Made by a program: the position numbers and the translations under genes. Under the pieces are notes generated by a model, which worked only from the letters and a program-made list of their open reading frames with translations, did not search any database and had not been told where the DNA came from. A stretch of DNA of 64,000 nucleotides from Medicago truncatula (lineage: Eukaryota > Streptophyta > Magnoliopsida > Fabales > Fabaceae). The DNA lies in contig NC_053044.1 of the NCBI RefSeq assembly GCF_003473485.1, forward strand, positions 33,794,091 through 33,858,090, given 5' to 3'. This document shows positions 1 to 12,800 of this stretch, piece after piece (position 1 is the first letter of the stretch; the number at the start of each line of letters is the position of its first letter).

Positions 1-120
1 GAGACAATATTTACTCGTACTTCAAAAGGCTACCTGATGGTGGGTTGGTCCTTGAAGTCTATAAGCCATTGTTCCATTTTATTTTCTAATATTAATCAAG
101 AAAGAACTTAAACTGTTTTT

Positions 121-274
121 AAGTATTATGGATTTAAACCCACCTGGGTTGGCCTAGTGGTATAGGCTTGGGATCTGGGAGTGTGCTCCTCCTCAAGGTC
201 TCAGGTTCGATTCTCTTTGGTGCCAATTTGAGGGGGTTAGTTTAGCTTCTTCAAAAAAAAGTATTATGGATTTA
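121..274 (+). mobile_element. tRNA-derived SINE with 16-bp target duplication
   Basis: The insert runs 137-258. A box-A-like TGGCCTAGTGG lies near 154-164 and a box-B-like GGTTCGATTC near 204-213, followed by an A-rich 3' end. It is flanked by a perfect 16-bp direct repeat, AAGTATTATGGATTTA, at 121-136 and 259-274. The matching intron of the downstream DEG7 copy has a single uninterrupted version of this site near 21013-21030, an empty site. It is a SINE rather than a working tRNA, because no full cloverleaf can be drawn. Confidence 0.82.
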
Positions 275-1217
275 TGAAAGTGAATCACAAAACTTAGAAG
301 TTAAATAATACAGTAATGATGTATATAACCTTTTTAATTAGGCACTTCAATTAAGTGTATCAATAAGATAAAATTCATGTGATTGAGTCATGTTACACAG
401 CTGAAATAAAATTGCCTGAAATTTGGCAGAATTCAGTGTGGTTGTTGGACTATTTAAAGTGCTAACTGCTAAGGACTAGGGACCACCCATCCATATAAGG
501 ATTAACAAGAATCGCACATTATTTTAGCAAAATTTCTACCAAATAAACTCGGGGATGTCTGTAGCATTCTTCTACTGCCTAAATGTGCTTGAGTGGAAGG
601 GTGGAAAGCAAAAAAAGGTGAAAAAATGGAGGGAAAAAACATAGAGGAATGGAAATATTATAATCTTGTCTTGGTGGTGTTTGGTAGAGAATATGGTAAA
701 TAAGATGACCAATTATTTTCATATCACATTGTAGGCATAATTGAAACTCTGGATGAACAAAGAATATAATTATAATATTAATATATTATTCTTATTGACT
801 GTATCTCTTTAATTAATTAAAGAAGGGAATGAAAAATATGCATTTTCTTACTGTGATGTTGTCATTGTATTATCGCGTCCTCCTATGTGGTGTGGTCTTT
901 CTATTATGATTTCATTATCTGTTTTTCTTCCAATTATCAAATGATCATGATTCATTAATTTTCAATCCTAATTTTAATCTTATGTACACAAACATGTAAC
1001 TTGCCCACCCGCCTTAGCCTGAGGCCGCTGCATAAATAAAGCCTTGAACTAATTTCAGAATATTTCTTGAACAAACTTCAAAATATTCAACAGTGAAAAG
1101 GAAGCAATAATATTTCACAAGACCTATATTTTAACAGTTTCTTTATTCAATTTTGCAAAAGAGTTCATTTTGATGTCAATTTTTATTTATTGATTTGAAT
1201 GAATTTCCCTGTTCCAG

Positions 1218-4200
1218 CTGAAATTCAGTGGCAGTACATCAGAAGATCATCAATTCGTGAGGGGGATTCCAATTTATGCAATAAGCGAGGTTCTGGACAA
1301 GATCATATCTGGTGCAAATGGGACACCTCTTCTCATAAATGGTGTCAAAAGGCCTATGCCACTTCTGAGAATATTAGAAGTTGAACTTTATCCAACATTA
1401 CTTTCAAAGGCTCGCAGTTTTGGATTAAGTGATGCTTGGATTCAGGTATGATGAATGTTTCTTTATGGTTTGAGTTTTTGCTTTTCTTCCATGTGTAATA
1501 TTTACTTTCAAAGATTCGGCAAAATCCTGAAGATGCCTCTCTTTTATTTTATTTTATTTTTTTATAACCATCCCGAAGATGCCTCCAACAGTCATAGGGA
1601 ATGTCTCCTTTGAAACAGCAGAAAATATTAATATGTATCCTTAATGATCCTAGCTTGCCATTTTAATCGAATGCATCACTGTAACATGCCTCAAATGTAG
1701 AAAAATACTTCTCTTCCTTGGATGGTTGATATAAAAGCCCTTTTAGTTCACTATATGAAAAGCATTGCTATTCATGATAATAATTACCTTTGTGGATTGC
1801 TTAGATTGCAATTTTCCGTTTTGTTTAGAAAATCACGTGGACTGTCTGAACTATGTTGTCTTTGGATCATCTCTACATTGGTTCCAGATAGGATTTAGGA
1901 TCCACAGCCCTGCCACTGTTTTGTAATCCAGGGAGGCGTTCCTCATTTTCTACGATACCAGTTGGTTTCTATCAATTGGTAACAAAGTTGTTTTAACTTG
2001 AGGGAATTTAGGAATTGTGCAAGAATTTTTGGCTGGAAGATGGCTGCCGAGTTGATTCCAGGATTTGGTGGAAGGGAAGCCTACTGGTGGCTGGTATAGG
2101 CGGAGCGATATTTTGAGGGAAGAAGAATGCATGAAGAGATGAAGCTATGGTGGGTTGTTGCATTTGCATTGAGGCTAGAGGCTCTTAGTTGGTGTGTTTC
2201 CTGGAAGGTGTGCTGTCCAAATGCTTCCTGGTGGAATTTTTCAAAGGCCATTCTCAAGATATTCCTGCCTGAAGTTTGGGACTGTGTTCAACATTCTAAA
2301 TTAGAGGAGTCAATAACTTGTGGTATTGAGGGAAGAAGTTCCTAAAGATAATGAGCAACAATTGGGAGGGCTTGGAATCTCGAAAGGAGAGTCAGAAGAT
2401 AGAAGCAAGAATGAAGTCACGAAAGTGGAGCAGGAGCAGCCACATGGGAAAAGAAGCATTTTGTTAAATCCTTGGATAATTGGTACCAATAATAATTAAT
2501 TATACTGAAAAACAACTGAATTTTATTGATAAATCCTTGGAGAATTGCTCTTAAACAGAGATGGAATTCATACATAGACACTGTTACAGAACAGAATTAT
2601 TACACACGAAATAGGGAATGCAAAGTCACCTTTCTACCACATTTCGAGAGCTTGGTGCTCTTCCACCCAAATAACCACACTCAATAAATCTTTTATAACC
2701 AACTATGCGCTGCCGTCTCTATATATTGATTCTTACGAAGGTCCAAAATTAATTATTACATCTCTTGTTAATCTGTTATTTAGCTGTCCTTTCAATAAAA
2801 TTCTGTTATTTTTAGTTACTCTTAGATTCTGTATCCTTCTTTCACTTGAAAGAACTAGCTTTGGTACTTCCATTATCAAGAGTTGTTATTAATGGTTTTG
2901 GGTAAAATTATTGCAGGCGTTTGTCAAGAAAGACCCAATAAGACGACAGGTTTTACGTGTTAAAGGTTGTTTGGCTGGATCAAAGGCTGAGAATCTTTTG
3001 GAGCAAGGGGACATGGTTTTAGCAATCAATAAAGAACCTGTCACATGCTTTCATGACATTGAAAATGCTTGCCAAGCCTTAGATAAATCGGATACCAATG
3101 ATGGCAAGCTTCAGATGACTATTTTTCGGCAGGTATGTTGAAAATATTTGCCCTCCTTTGATTTAGAGTTTGTAGATCTTGCTGAATGAACTTTTGTATT
3201 ATATATTGAGGCATATCAGTTATAACTTTATGATTGACCTGTGTGGTTGTGTCTAGGGACGAGAGGTTGAACTTCTTGTGGGAACAGATGTTAGGGATGG
3301 AAATGGCACAACTCGTACAATTAATTGGTGTGGTTGTGTAGTTCAAGATCCACATTCAGCGGTGCGTGCTCTTGGATTTCTTCCTGAAGAGGGTCATGGT
3401 GTATATGTGGCAAGGTACGGTTTTATCTTTGTGCATGTAAACTTTTAATTCTCAAAAAGCGTAATGTGCTGATTGATTAATAGCAGCATGGTTGGATGTT
3501 CATGTTGCAAGTAAATTTGTATGAGGGCTTTCTGTTGTTGTCATTAGCATGCTCACTTAGACTATGAGTCAGATTGATAAAGTTCTCAAAGAAGCACTTA
3601 TAGAAAAAGAAATATTAAAAATCATGCAAATACTGAGTTTTTGAAATAATATCTCTTCGTATAAGTTGAAGTCAGCTCTATCTAATCTTTTTCAGTAATT
3701 ATCTCATTTGACTTCTTGATAAGCATCTATAATCTCATACATAGTTTTTGCTAAGAGAAAAACTGATAACTTATTTTAATTGAGAAGCTCCTACAAGCCT
3801 AATTCAAATGTCTTTGGACTTTGAATCCTCTCCTTCCTCTCGAGCCCAAAAGGGTGTTAGAGAGAGAGATAGAGAGAATGATGGATGTAAGAGAGAAGTT
3901 AAGAGAGGATGGAGAAGATATACATTATTTGAAATGAGAGAAGCCAGATCCAATCCAAATTAGGCCTTTGTTAAATAGTTGGGCTTAGGCTCAAACCCGG
4001 TACCTAATATATAGCTTTGTGGTATAATCATATCATGTTTTTTGTTTCAGTCTTCACCTTTGGAATCCAGAATCACGACATCCCTCACTTCAAAAAATTA
4101 CTCCGTTTCAAATGAGCGTCGTTTTAGCCAAAAAAAATTGTTTCAAAATGAATGTCACTTTCCGTTTCCAATGCAAGAATAACTTTTTCTTTTGAATTAT

Positions 4201-5347
4201 ACCCTTCAATTAATACTATATACACTACTTTCAAAAGTATTATTTTTTCTTTAATGAAAAACAAACCAATAGTTGATTAGGATAATTTGGTAAAATAACA
4301 TCTCTCTTTCTCTTAATTAATGCATTTCTTAATATGTGTGTAACAGCCTTAAACGACATTCATTTTGAAACGGAGGGAGTATAACTTACAATATTATTTT
4401 TAAATTGTTCCTTTCTGATTGTTTTTATGTTGAATTATGGTGGACAGTAGATAGAAAGATATGTAATCAATTGGAAATGTTTTGTAATCTTTTTATCATG
4501 TAAATACTTTTTTAATAAAAAAAATATAGACGTAATACATTTTGTTTATTCTTGAACTTGCACCAGCATTTTGCTTGCATGCTCTTCTGACCAAGTATAA
4601 GCTAACAAAATTTGTCAACTCAAATTCACAGGTGGTGTCATGGGAGTCCAGTACATAGATATGGTCTGTATGCTCTTCAGTGGATAGTTGAAATTAATGG
4701 AAAACCAACTCCAGATATAGATTCTTTTGTTAATGTGACAAAGGTACGGTATTTATTATGCATGGATGCAACTTACACTTACATGCAGAGTTTCCTTTCT
4801 TTTTTCCTAGATGGAATATATATGTGTGTGTGTGTGTGTGGGTATTATCGGCGGTAATTTTGAATACACTACACTGAATGGCATATGTACATGGGTCCAT
4901 ATGTGGCAAGGGTTCTGTGGTATATGATTGAATCTTTACACGCTTAACTTAGCTGTGTTACTACTTATGAGCAAAAATCATTTATGGAATTTGTTTGTAA
5001 GCCTGGTTGATGATCTGACTTGGCTCAAAGTGTTTGAGGACTTTTTTTGCCATAAGCTGTTTTTGAGACTGGGAAATTTGTATATTTCATGAAATATTGT
5101 AATTGTTCTCATGATTTAATACTTCTACTGTTTAATGAATGTATTATAATTATTTCACGAATGTTGGCAGGAACTAGAGCATGGAGAATTTGTTCGGATA
5201 AGGACAGTTCACCTCAACGGGAAGCCACGAGTCCTAACATTGAAGCAAGATTTACATTACTGGCCTACATGGGAATTGAGGTTTAATCCAGACACTGGAA
5301 TTTGGCATCGTAATGTAATCAAGGCTTTAAACCGCAGTTCTGTATGA
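1218..5347 (+). CDS. DEG7: DEG7/DegP7-type protease, copy A, last five coding exons (5' part outside window)
   Basis: Exons read 1218-1445, 2917-3132, 3257-3414, 4632-4743 and 5171-5347 (TGA at 5345-5347), all with GT-AG junctions and consistent phase. They encode the C-terminal PDZ-rich part of a DEG7-type serine protease: blocks such as [40 protein letters not shown] and [18 protein letters not shown]7 proteins are plant HtrA-family proteases with one active and one degenerate protease domain plus several PDZ domains, implicated in chloroplast photosystem II repair (family knowledge). The same five exons recur in the complete gene at 9862-25518. Copy A keeps residues I recall as typical of the family (WCHGSP, EEGHGVYVAR, WCGCVVQDPH), several of which are changed in copy B. 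Bases 1-1217 are its preceding intron; whether the 5' half exists cannot be seen here. Confidence 0.9.
1510..2740. other. Intronic insertion of unknown type, specific to copy A
   Basis: The copy A intron 1446-2916 is about 540 bp longer than its copy B counterpart (22435-23367). Similarity is seen at both ends but not between roughly 1510 and 2740. The extra block contains a short repeated GAAGATGCCTC (near 1531 and 1576) and a purine-rich stretch around 2380-2450. No transposase, LTR pair or target duplication was recognised. Confidence 0.4.
4099..4382. mobile_element. Stowaway-like MITE in copy A intron
   Basis: Inverted ends pair: CTCCGTTTCAAATGAGCGTC at 4101 against GACATTCATTTTGAAACGGAG near 4355-4375, flanked by TA on both sides (TTA before, TA after). 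The size (about 280 bp), TA target and CTCCGT/GGAGGGAG ends fit the Stowaway/mariner MITE class. The equivalent place in copy B (near 24530-24545) reads through without it, so it inserted after the duplication. Confidence 0.7.
4820..4840. repeat. TA/TG microsatellite
   Basis: A short TATATA tract runs into about eight TG units inside a copy A intron. Confidence 0.9.
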
Positions 5348-5777
5348 ATGAGCAGAGTATAGTATGGATATACATCCCTACGTATGCAGCAGCAAAGGAA
5401 CAAACACAAATCTCAAAGCGTCTTCCAGGTTTAGCAAACAAAAATCTTAAAAGCTTTTCAGACACGATTTGGCAGTGCTGCTTTGCTCTAGATTTGATGC
5501 TCTTCGTACAAAGATATTCATTGCATTGCCATGATTGACACATGACAAGTTATGAAGCATTTGATTCAGGCTGGCAATGTGTTATTTGTATTATGTGCAA
5601 CATTATTTAACCCATTGGTTAATTATATCATATACCTGAAAGCTTCTATAATTAAGAAAAAAATAAAATGAACAATTATAATATTTTTTTTTTAACATGG
5701 ATTAAAAAGAAAATTAACTTCTCTTTGCCTTTTATTTGGGTTGTGAATATTTTATCAAACCCCTTTGATATTTTATG

Positions 5778-5815
5778 AAGGAAGAGTACTGTGAGGTGTA
5801 CTGTAGAAGTTCCCT
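5778..5815. mobile_element. One end of a Mutator-like MITE
   Basis: GAGGTGTACTGTAGAAGTTCCC at this place closely matches the terminal inverted repeat of the MITE at 37870-38274. Only one end is visible, so this is a broken relic. Confidence 0.5.
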
Positions 5816-6037
5816 TATCTTAAACGTGTCATTTTCACGGTCTATATGGTAGGTATTGCGCATGAAAGAATAAAGAATACGGGGAATTGCTCGAAGAGAT
5901 TTTTGCTTAGTGCGACGAGTACCTCTAGGTTACGTAACTTTTTTCCTCTCCTCTCTCGGGTACAGATGAGATGAAAAAGATGGTGCATTTATAAGATATT
6001 GTTTAATAAGCTCCTCAAATTGTTTATCTTTCATAAA

Positions 6038-6527
6038 GGCTCTGTTTGGTAAAAATAAGCTATAAGATAGCTGATAGATGAAAAGTTAGCTGATGACTGA
6101 TAGCTTATAGCTGAAAAGCTTGCTTATTAAAAATAATGTGTTTGGTAAAATTAGCTGTTGAAGTGGCTGATAAGTATAAAATGACATAAAATGACTTTTT
6201 TTTTAATATACATATTGACACACATTTTTTTGTAATGTATTCATTTTTTAATATTTTTAATTATAGTTAAATATGTTTTTGGTCCCTATAAATATTCAAA
6301 CTTTTGGTCTTAGTCTCCATAAAAAAATTCTTCGACCTATAATCCTAAAAAAAAAAATTCACCGACAATTTTGATCTCTGCTTTATAAATCTCAAAAATA
6401 AGAGAAAGGTGGAAATAAAAAGTGAGCTAGAATATATAAAATTTTATAACGTACAAAAGACTAGTTATTTTTTGTGTGGTGTACGGCATGTTAGTTATAG
6501 CAAAATATAAAGCATTTAATTAAATAA

Positions 6528-6576
<49 letters not shown>

Positions 6577-6877
6577 GCTCCTTAAAAAAAAACGATGTGG
6601 CATTTTTTTAAGGGAAAAAATGGGGCGGGTATAAAGATGAACATGGGTAGCTGTTTAATTAAAAAAATAATTAATTTAAACTAATAGGGTTAAAGTTGGA
6701 AGAAAATATAAAAAGCTACCAACTATAAGTTAAAAAGCTACTTGAAATAGATTTTCAAAAAACGCTATAAGCTCATGAAAAAATCTTGTTATCAAACACG
6801 TCACGTTTTCATCTAACGAGCTTATAAGCTAATCCAACAAACTATAAGCTAGCATTTTTGTGTTACCAAACACAGCC
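6038..6877. mobile_element. TIR element, GGCTNTGTTTGGTA class
   Basis: The ends are inverted: GGCTCTGTTTGGTA at 6038 and TACCAAACACAGCC ending 6877. The interior is very AT-rich, repeats AAGCTATAAG-like motifs on both arms and contains the AT microsatellite 6532-6572. No transposase is encoded. The 3-bp flank AAA on both sides would suit PIF/Harbinger, but this is weak in such AT-rich DNA. Confidence 0.6.
6532..6572. repeat. AT microsatellite
   Basis: About twenty uninterrupted AT units inside the TIR element at 6038-6877. Confidence 0.95.
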
Positions 6878-7264
6878 AAAATATCCATCTGAAGTTCTCA
6901 CAAATATTTTATTCTTCTTTTCTTTTATGTAGTACATAAGGTGGTATATGATGTGAAAGTTATCATCATCATGTATGATAATTGAAATAATACTTTAAGA
7001 TTTCATTTTCTTCTAGCATGATTTCATTTGCTCTTGTGGCTCCTTTCATTGTTCATAGGCCCCCAAATTTTCTAATTTACCCTTAATAAGGCCATCGAGA
7101 GTTACAAACCGATAGGTTTGGAAGAAGACCCCCGTTCAGTGGATATCAAGAGTCAACTCCTAATAAATTTTATATTTATGTCAGAAGTTGGTTTTTGTAT
7201 TTCAACCTTAACAACATTCAGAAGTTTAATTTTTTAGGTTTTTTTTCCTCTCAAATCACCACCC

Positions 7265-7870
7265 TTATAAGAAATATAATCTTTCTACCATATTATTTTT
7301 GTCAAAGACAATGTAAATATTCAAAATTCCCTCGAAATAGAAAATATGTGTTTTTTCCTTCTTAAGCGAATGAAAGCATTCAATAGCTAAAAAAGCATTA
7401 TTAGTGATAAGCCTTCCATCCAGAAAAACACTATGTTCAACATCAATAGCTTCGGGTAGTGTGTTTGATTCTATTTGCAACTACCTTTGTTATGATCTTC
7501 ATAATCATGTTGTAGATATTGATTGGTTAGTTAGTATCTTCATTGCTATTCATGACTCTAAGGGCGATGCTATGGACATCTTTTCTTACTATGGGCGAAT
7601 ATTTTTGGTAGAAAAGGGTTGGTAGACCATCATGGCCTAGTGCTTTTAAAGGGTGCATTTGTTAAATGACAATGCTAACCTCATCCTCAGTGTAAGCTTG
7701 TTTACACCAAATATTGTTATCATCAAACTCCTTTCCTCTCACCACCTCACAAGTGTTTTCAACGTTCTCTTTCCTCTTCCACCAAACACCTGCTTTGTCT
7801 TTTAACTTTTTAATCTCATCCACTTTCCTCCTTTTCATGCAAGAATTTTATGTTTAGATCTCCGTCCTTC
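7265..7870 (-). pseudogene. L1-type LINE reverse transcriptase fragment
   Basis: Read on the minus strand, the frames give RT landmarks in the right order with frame breaks between: KKLKDKAGVWWK-like (near 7780-7840), TEDEVSIVI then QMHPLKALGHDGLP (near 7625-7700), LFYQKYSPIVRKDVHSIAL (near 7550-7620), KIITKVVANRIKHT (near 7450-7500) and HSVFLDGRLITNNAFLAIE (near 7375-7440). These match plant L1 LINE RT blocks (KAPGPDGLP, IANRLK, AFIPGRLITDN; family knowledge). A block between KYSPIV and KVVANR is missing. Stops and shifts make it non-functional. Confidence 0.82.
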
Positions 7871-8570
7871 AACCGCATGGATCTGCTCCCTTGTCTCCAT
7901 ACAGTTTCCTCAATTTTAAGTAACTTAACATGAGTTAGTGTATAACACAATAGAAGAATGGAACTATGTGGAGGGAAACATAGTAGAATAATTAGCTTTG
8001 AAATAAAAACATTGAAATCACCAGAGGGGGTGTTAGATGACCAACACCTCCCACCCGAATGAAAATCTTAAGTTGAAACTGTCAGAGTTTGGGGAATCTT
8101 CAAGCGGTTCGAGACTTGTCAATGCTTATTAGACTTGAAAATCTTCAAATAGTCTTCTTAATGGAGACAAAATTAAAACTTATGAAAGTGGAGCAATTGA
8201 AAGATAGATGAGTTTTCAGTAAGTGTTTTGTTGTTGATTGTAGAGGCCTAGGTAGTGAAATAGCTGGAGGATTATCACTTTCCTTTTGGCCAATCATGTT
8301 GACAATAACATTCTGTATTTCCGTCTTACATTTTGAATCATATACATGAAATTTGTACCGATGAATAAACAAATCAGAGTTTGAACCTAACAATTATCTA
8401 TGAGTACTCGAAAGAAGCACACAAGAAATAAACTTGCCAACTAACCTCTCGCTTAACATCACAAGTCAAGGATTTGTGATTGTGTTTTGGCGACCTTAAT
8501 GACACAATTTCTATGCAATAGAAGTTGAATCAATCATAACTCTCCATGGTGGCATTTAGCCTGAACCAAT

Positions 8571-9432
8571 GAAAGTATTGGTCCATAATGGACCACAAAT
8601 TAAAGCCATTAGATTAACATGTAAGTACAATAACACTATACATCACACACATCTGATTCATTTACTTTCTCTAAAGTTTCCTTTACTTTCTCTCTCTTCC
8701 CTGTGGAAGACCATTCTAATCTCTTAAATTTTGGTCAAAAAATCTTAATGAACATCAAGGTGATCTACCTCAAACCCACATTCAACGCAACAAAGAGTAC
8801 TTTCTAGACAGGTTCATTCAACTCTCATGTTTAATGAGAAATTATCCACTTCATATGAATTACACAAACACTGAGAATTATTATTTACCAAATGATTCAA
8901 ACACTAGTAATCATTAGTTCAACCAAACTAGATAAACTTTTGATATGAATTTCGACCTGTTTAATTTCAATTTCATAACAGCCATATTTCTTCCTAATTC
9001 TTTTTGCAGCAACTATTCACTTGTTATTCCCTCAAACAATGTTTCTACATAGATGAGAAGTAGCAGTAACATTTCAAAAGTTAAAATCTAAAGAACAATT
9101 TTTATTCTTGGGGGTGGATGGAGAATCATACAAAATAATTTAGTGAGGATTGATGGAAAATCAACAATTTTTTGAATCTGGAAAGAAAAAAAAACATCCG
9201 CAATTGGTATTTTGATACTTTGGGGGTCATTCTACCTCATACAAAGCAAGAACAAGAAATATAAAGGAAGTAAGGAACCATTCCTCGTTTGGATGGAGAC
9301 AAACAGAGAGAGAGACGCAATGACATAGGTGAAGTTGGGGTTAGATTTGATATGAGTGGACCATGGTAAGATTTGGTACATGGTCTAATCTAACCATAAA
9401 AAAAAAGTGGTCCATAATGAACCAATATTTTT
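8571..9432. mobile_element. Foldback element between the DEG7 copies
   Basis: TATTGGTCCATAATGGACCA (8577-8596), followed by a CATTAGATTAACATGTA-like stretch, pairs with the reverse complement of 9378-9432 (GTGGTCCATAATGAACCAATA). The arms are about 50 bp, imperfect, around roughly 750 bp without a coding frame. The superfamily is uncertain. Confidence 0.5.
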
Positions 9433-9861
9433 ACAAGTCCATTTTATACCGAACCACTCTCCATTACTAAAAGATAAAGACAAGTGCTTTTAGATAACAA
9501 CATGAATGATTTATGATTTAAGACCAAAAACAATGTTAATTTTTTAATTAATTTATTAAAAGAATGCCCATGTAACTTAGAATAGATCTGGCAAGATCTC
9601 ATCATTTAATGATGAAAAAAATGTTGTGTACCGTGTACAACCTAACTGACTACTACACCGTATCAATCACCTAATTAAATTCTTACCAAAAAACACGTGC
9701 GCTTAAACTCGTTTATGTTTTTTTTTTACAACCAAAATCCGTTAAGTTGAGAAACGCAAACCTTGCTTGTAAAACACACACACTTCACTTCTTAAACCTT
9801 CATTCCAACTACTTTATTAGTTTCTCTGAGAAAGTGAACAAAAAATTAACTACATTCATCA
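9433..9861 (+). promoter_or_regulatory. Upstream region of DEG7 copy B
   Basis: AT-rich region before the ATG with an ACACGTGC motif (ACGT core) near 9694-9701 and a purine/pyrimidine-rich stretch near 9781-9850 that may be the 5' leader. No clear TATA box was chosen. Confidence 0.3.
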
Positions 9862-12800
9862 ATGGGAGATTTAACGCAGAGGTTAGAATCTCCCGGCGCT
9901 GCCGCTAAGGCGAATGATTTGTGCGTCGAAATCGATCCTCCGCCGTGTCAGGAAAACGCTGTAACTGCCGATGACTGGCGGAAGTGTCTTAAGAAAGTAG
10001 TTCCGGCCGTCGTTGTCCTTAGAATCACTGGTCCTCGCTTTTTCGACACTGAGACCACCGACTCCAGCTGCGCTACTGGTTTCGTAGTTGATAAACGCCG
10101 TGGTATTATCCTCACCAATCGCCATGTTGTCAAGCCTGGTAAGTTCCTCCGTTCTCCGCCGTGCGCTGGTTTTCACGGTTTCAATTCATCTGCTATGATT
10201 TTCACTTCTCTTTCTTTTAAATTCGGCATGCATTTAGGATATTTTCATTTTTGATTGGGTCATGAATTTGCAGGACCTGTTGTTGCTGAAGCTATGTTTT
10301 CGAACCGGGAAGAGGTTCCTGTGCATCCTATATACAGAGATCCAGTGAGTTAACTTTTTGTTTGATTTGCGAGTGATTTCTTCGCTGTTATGTTGTTGAT
10401 CGCGCTGTTATGTTGTTGATCGAGCTTAATTCTGCGTGTATGTTTGAACTGTAAATGACACTGATGAAAAGTTTAGATTGGCTTATTTTTTAGCTTAAGA
10501 AAAATAGCTTATGCAAATAAATAAGCCTTTATTTAATTTATAAGTTTTCACCAATGAAAATTGTATCTTCGTGAACTGATTTATCATAAACTAAACTATG
10601 TTAACAAACTTATAATATATAAAAGCTTATTTGTTTGCAAAATTTGTTTTGCATAAACTCAAAATATGCCTTATCCAAACGGGCCTAAATGAGCTTATTT
10701 ACTGCACATACTCTTAAGTTAGCTTATTGCCAATACTCTTAGATTTTGGGATATTCAATTTCTTTAGTGTTTGGATGAACTTCTTTGAGCTTATTTACTG
10801 ACATAAACACCTATGAAACTGTTTGGGAGAACATATAAAAAAACAGCTTAGAACATATTTATAAGCTGTGTTCAATTTATTTCCATAAGCTCTTTAGGAT
10901 AACTTATGAAAACAACTTACAGCTTATTCGGAAACAGTTTAATTTTTGATTTTATCTTTTTTTTATGGAAATAACTTATTAAAAGTGCTTATAAAAAGTG
11001 CTTATGCTATAAAGCTGCAAATTAAAATGTTTATCCAAATATGGTTATAATAAAAAAACTCATATTCTGGACCAGCCCACACTATATGTTGTATATATGT
11101 TTGATTTTAGGAAATAATTATTGTGGTTTTCTTACTGATTTTTCATTTATTTGATTAATTAGTTTTTTCTGAGAAATACTTTTTATCTGTTTTTTCTTCT
11201 TCTGTGTATTGATGCAACCAACCGTATACTTCTCTAGGTACATGATTTTGGGTTCTTTCGGTATGATCCTAATGCTATAAAATTTCTAAACTATGAAGAG
11301 ATACCTCTTGCTCCTGAAGCTGCTTGTGTTGGATTAGAAATCAGAGTTGTTGGTAATGATAGCGGTGAGAAGGTATGAACTTAATATTTTCATCTCTGAT
11401 TTTGTCTCTGGTTTCATTTTCATTAGTTTTTGATTTCAATTTTTTAGATAAACATGTTTTTTCAAGAGTGAAGACTCATTTTGGTTCTTGACAATTTTCT
11501 TATGGCCCAATCTAGTCTTAACAAAGAATAATATCAATCAAACTAGTTCCTGGCATTTTTAAATTGAGGACAAATTAATTAATCCCTTTGTTAGAATGAG
11601 TCGGGACTAATTTGTCTAACTTGTCCTCCGTATAAAAGTGTCAGAGACTAATTTGTCTTCTTATGTAAATGTTCATGGACTTTCTTTGGTTTCTAAAATC
11701 AAGTGACATATGAAATATAGTTTTACCTAACGGTGTGGACCAAATTGGTATTTTTTCACAGTTAAGTCTTGTTTATAGTTACAACTTCCTTTTATTGATG
11801 TAGATGGACATGACTTCTAGTATCACCTGTTTTTATTTTTATTTTTTATTTTTTATTTTATTTTTTGAAGAGTATTGCCGTGGTTTCTTTTATCCCAACA
11901 ATTTTGTATAACTATCTTGGCTTTACATCCAGGTTTCCATAACAATTTTGTATAACTATCTTGGCTTTACGTCCAGGTTTCCATCTTGGCCGGTACTATT
12001 GCTCGTTTGGATAGGGATGCTCCAATCTATAAGATGTATGGTATTATATAACTGTAATTTTTTTCTTTTATGTGTGGGTTACGACTCCTTTCTTGAGTAG
12101 GTTGAATTTAGATTGTTAAACTATTTTTTGATGCAGGGATGGGTATAATGACTTCAACACATTCTATATGCAAGTAAGTGGAAACAAATGCTTATAAATT
12201 ATTCATATTTTTCTTCAAAATCTCAAACTATAAGTTTATTTATGTTATTTTCTTTTGAGTTAAATATGCAAAAATCTCTGCAACTGTGAGTCATTCTGGT
12301 TTTAATCCTCTCTTTTTTTTTAAATAATTATATCTCTGCAATTTCAACTCTTTTTTAAAAAAGTCCTTACTTTTTTTTAATTTAATTAAAAACACTGACT
12401 TGGCCAATTTTTAATGATGTGACACTCGCTGACTCTATCAGTGATGCTGACTGCCCGGTTTCTTCTTTAACCCACAAATTCCAAGATATGGAACCAAAGC
12501 TTGAGTTTGTCATCTGATCTTCTTTGGAAACCTATCTAACCACCCAAATATGTGTTTAGAATCTTTGAGAAAACAATAATACAATGTCAATGGAAGATCG
12601 AAAGCATTGCAATCCACAAAAACTAGAAAACCAAAAAATTTGCTTGGAAAAAAAGCACAATCGGGATTTCGTTATTGAAGACTTGAGCAACAAATGGAGA
12701 TGAAGAAGACAAAAATTGGCCACATCAGCATTTTTTAATTAAAACACACATGAAGGACTTTTTTTCAAAATTTTTGGGGAGGAAATTGCAAGGGTATAAA

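Noticed and set aside
1..80. A coding exon at the very start (frame reading DNIYSYFKRLPDGGLVLEVY)
   Set aside because: It is short, does not match DEG7 and lies in the intron preceding exon 1218-1445; it cannot be tested without sequence to the left.
137..258. A functional tRNA gene in the first 300 bases
   Set aside because: Box A and box B-like motifs are present, but no acceptor stem or cloverleaf forms, and the block has a 16-bp target duplication and A-tail, so it is a SINE.
9883..10176. Two overlapping minus-strand ORFs opposite DEG7 exon 1
   Set aside because: The plus frame contains the HtrA N-terminus and catalytic His; the minus frames are by-products.
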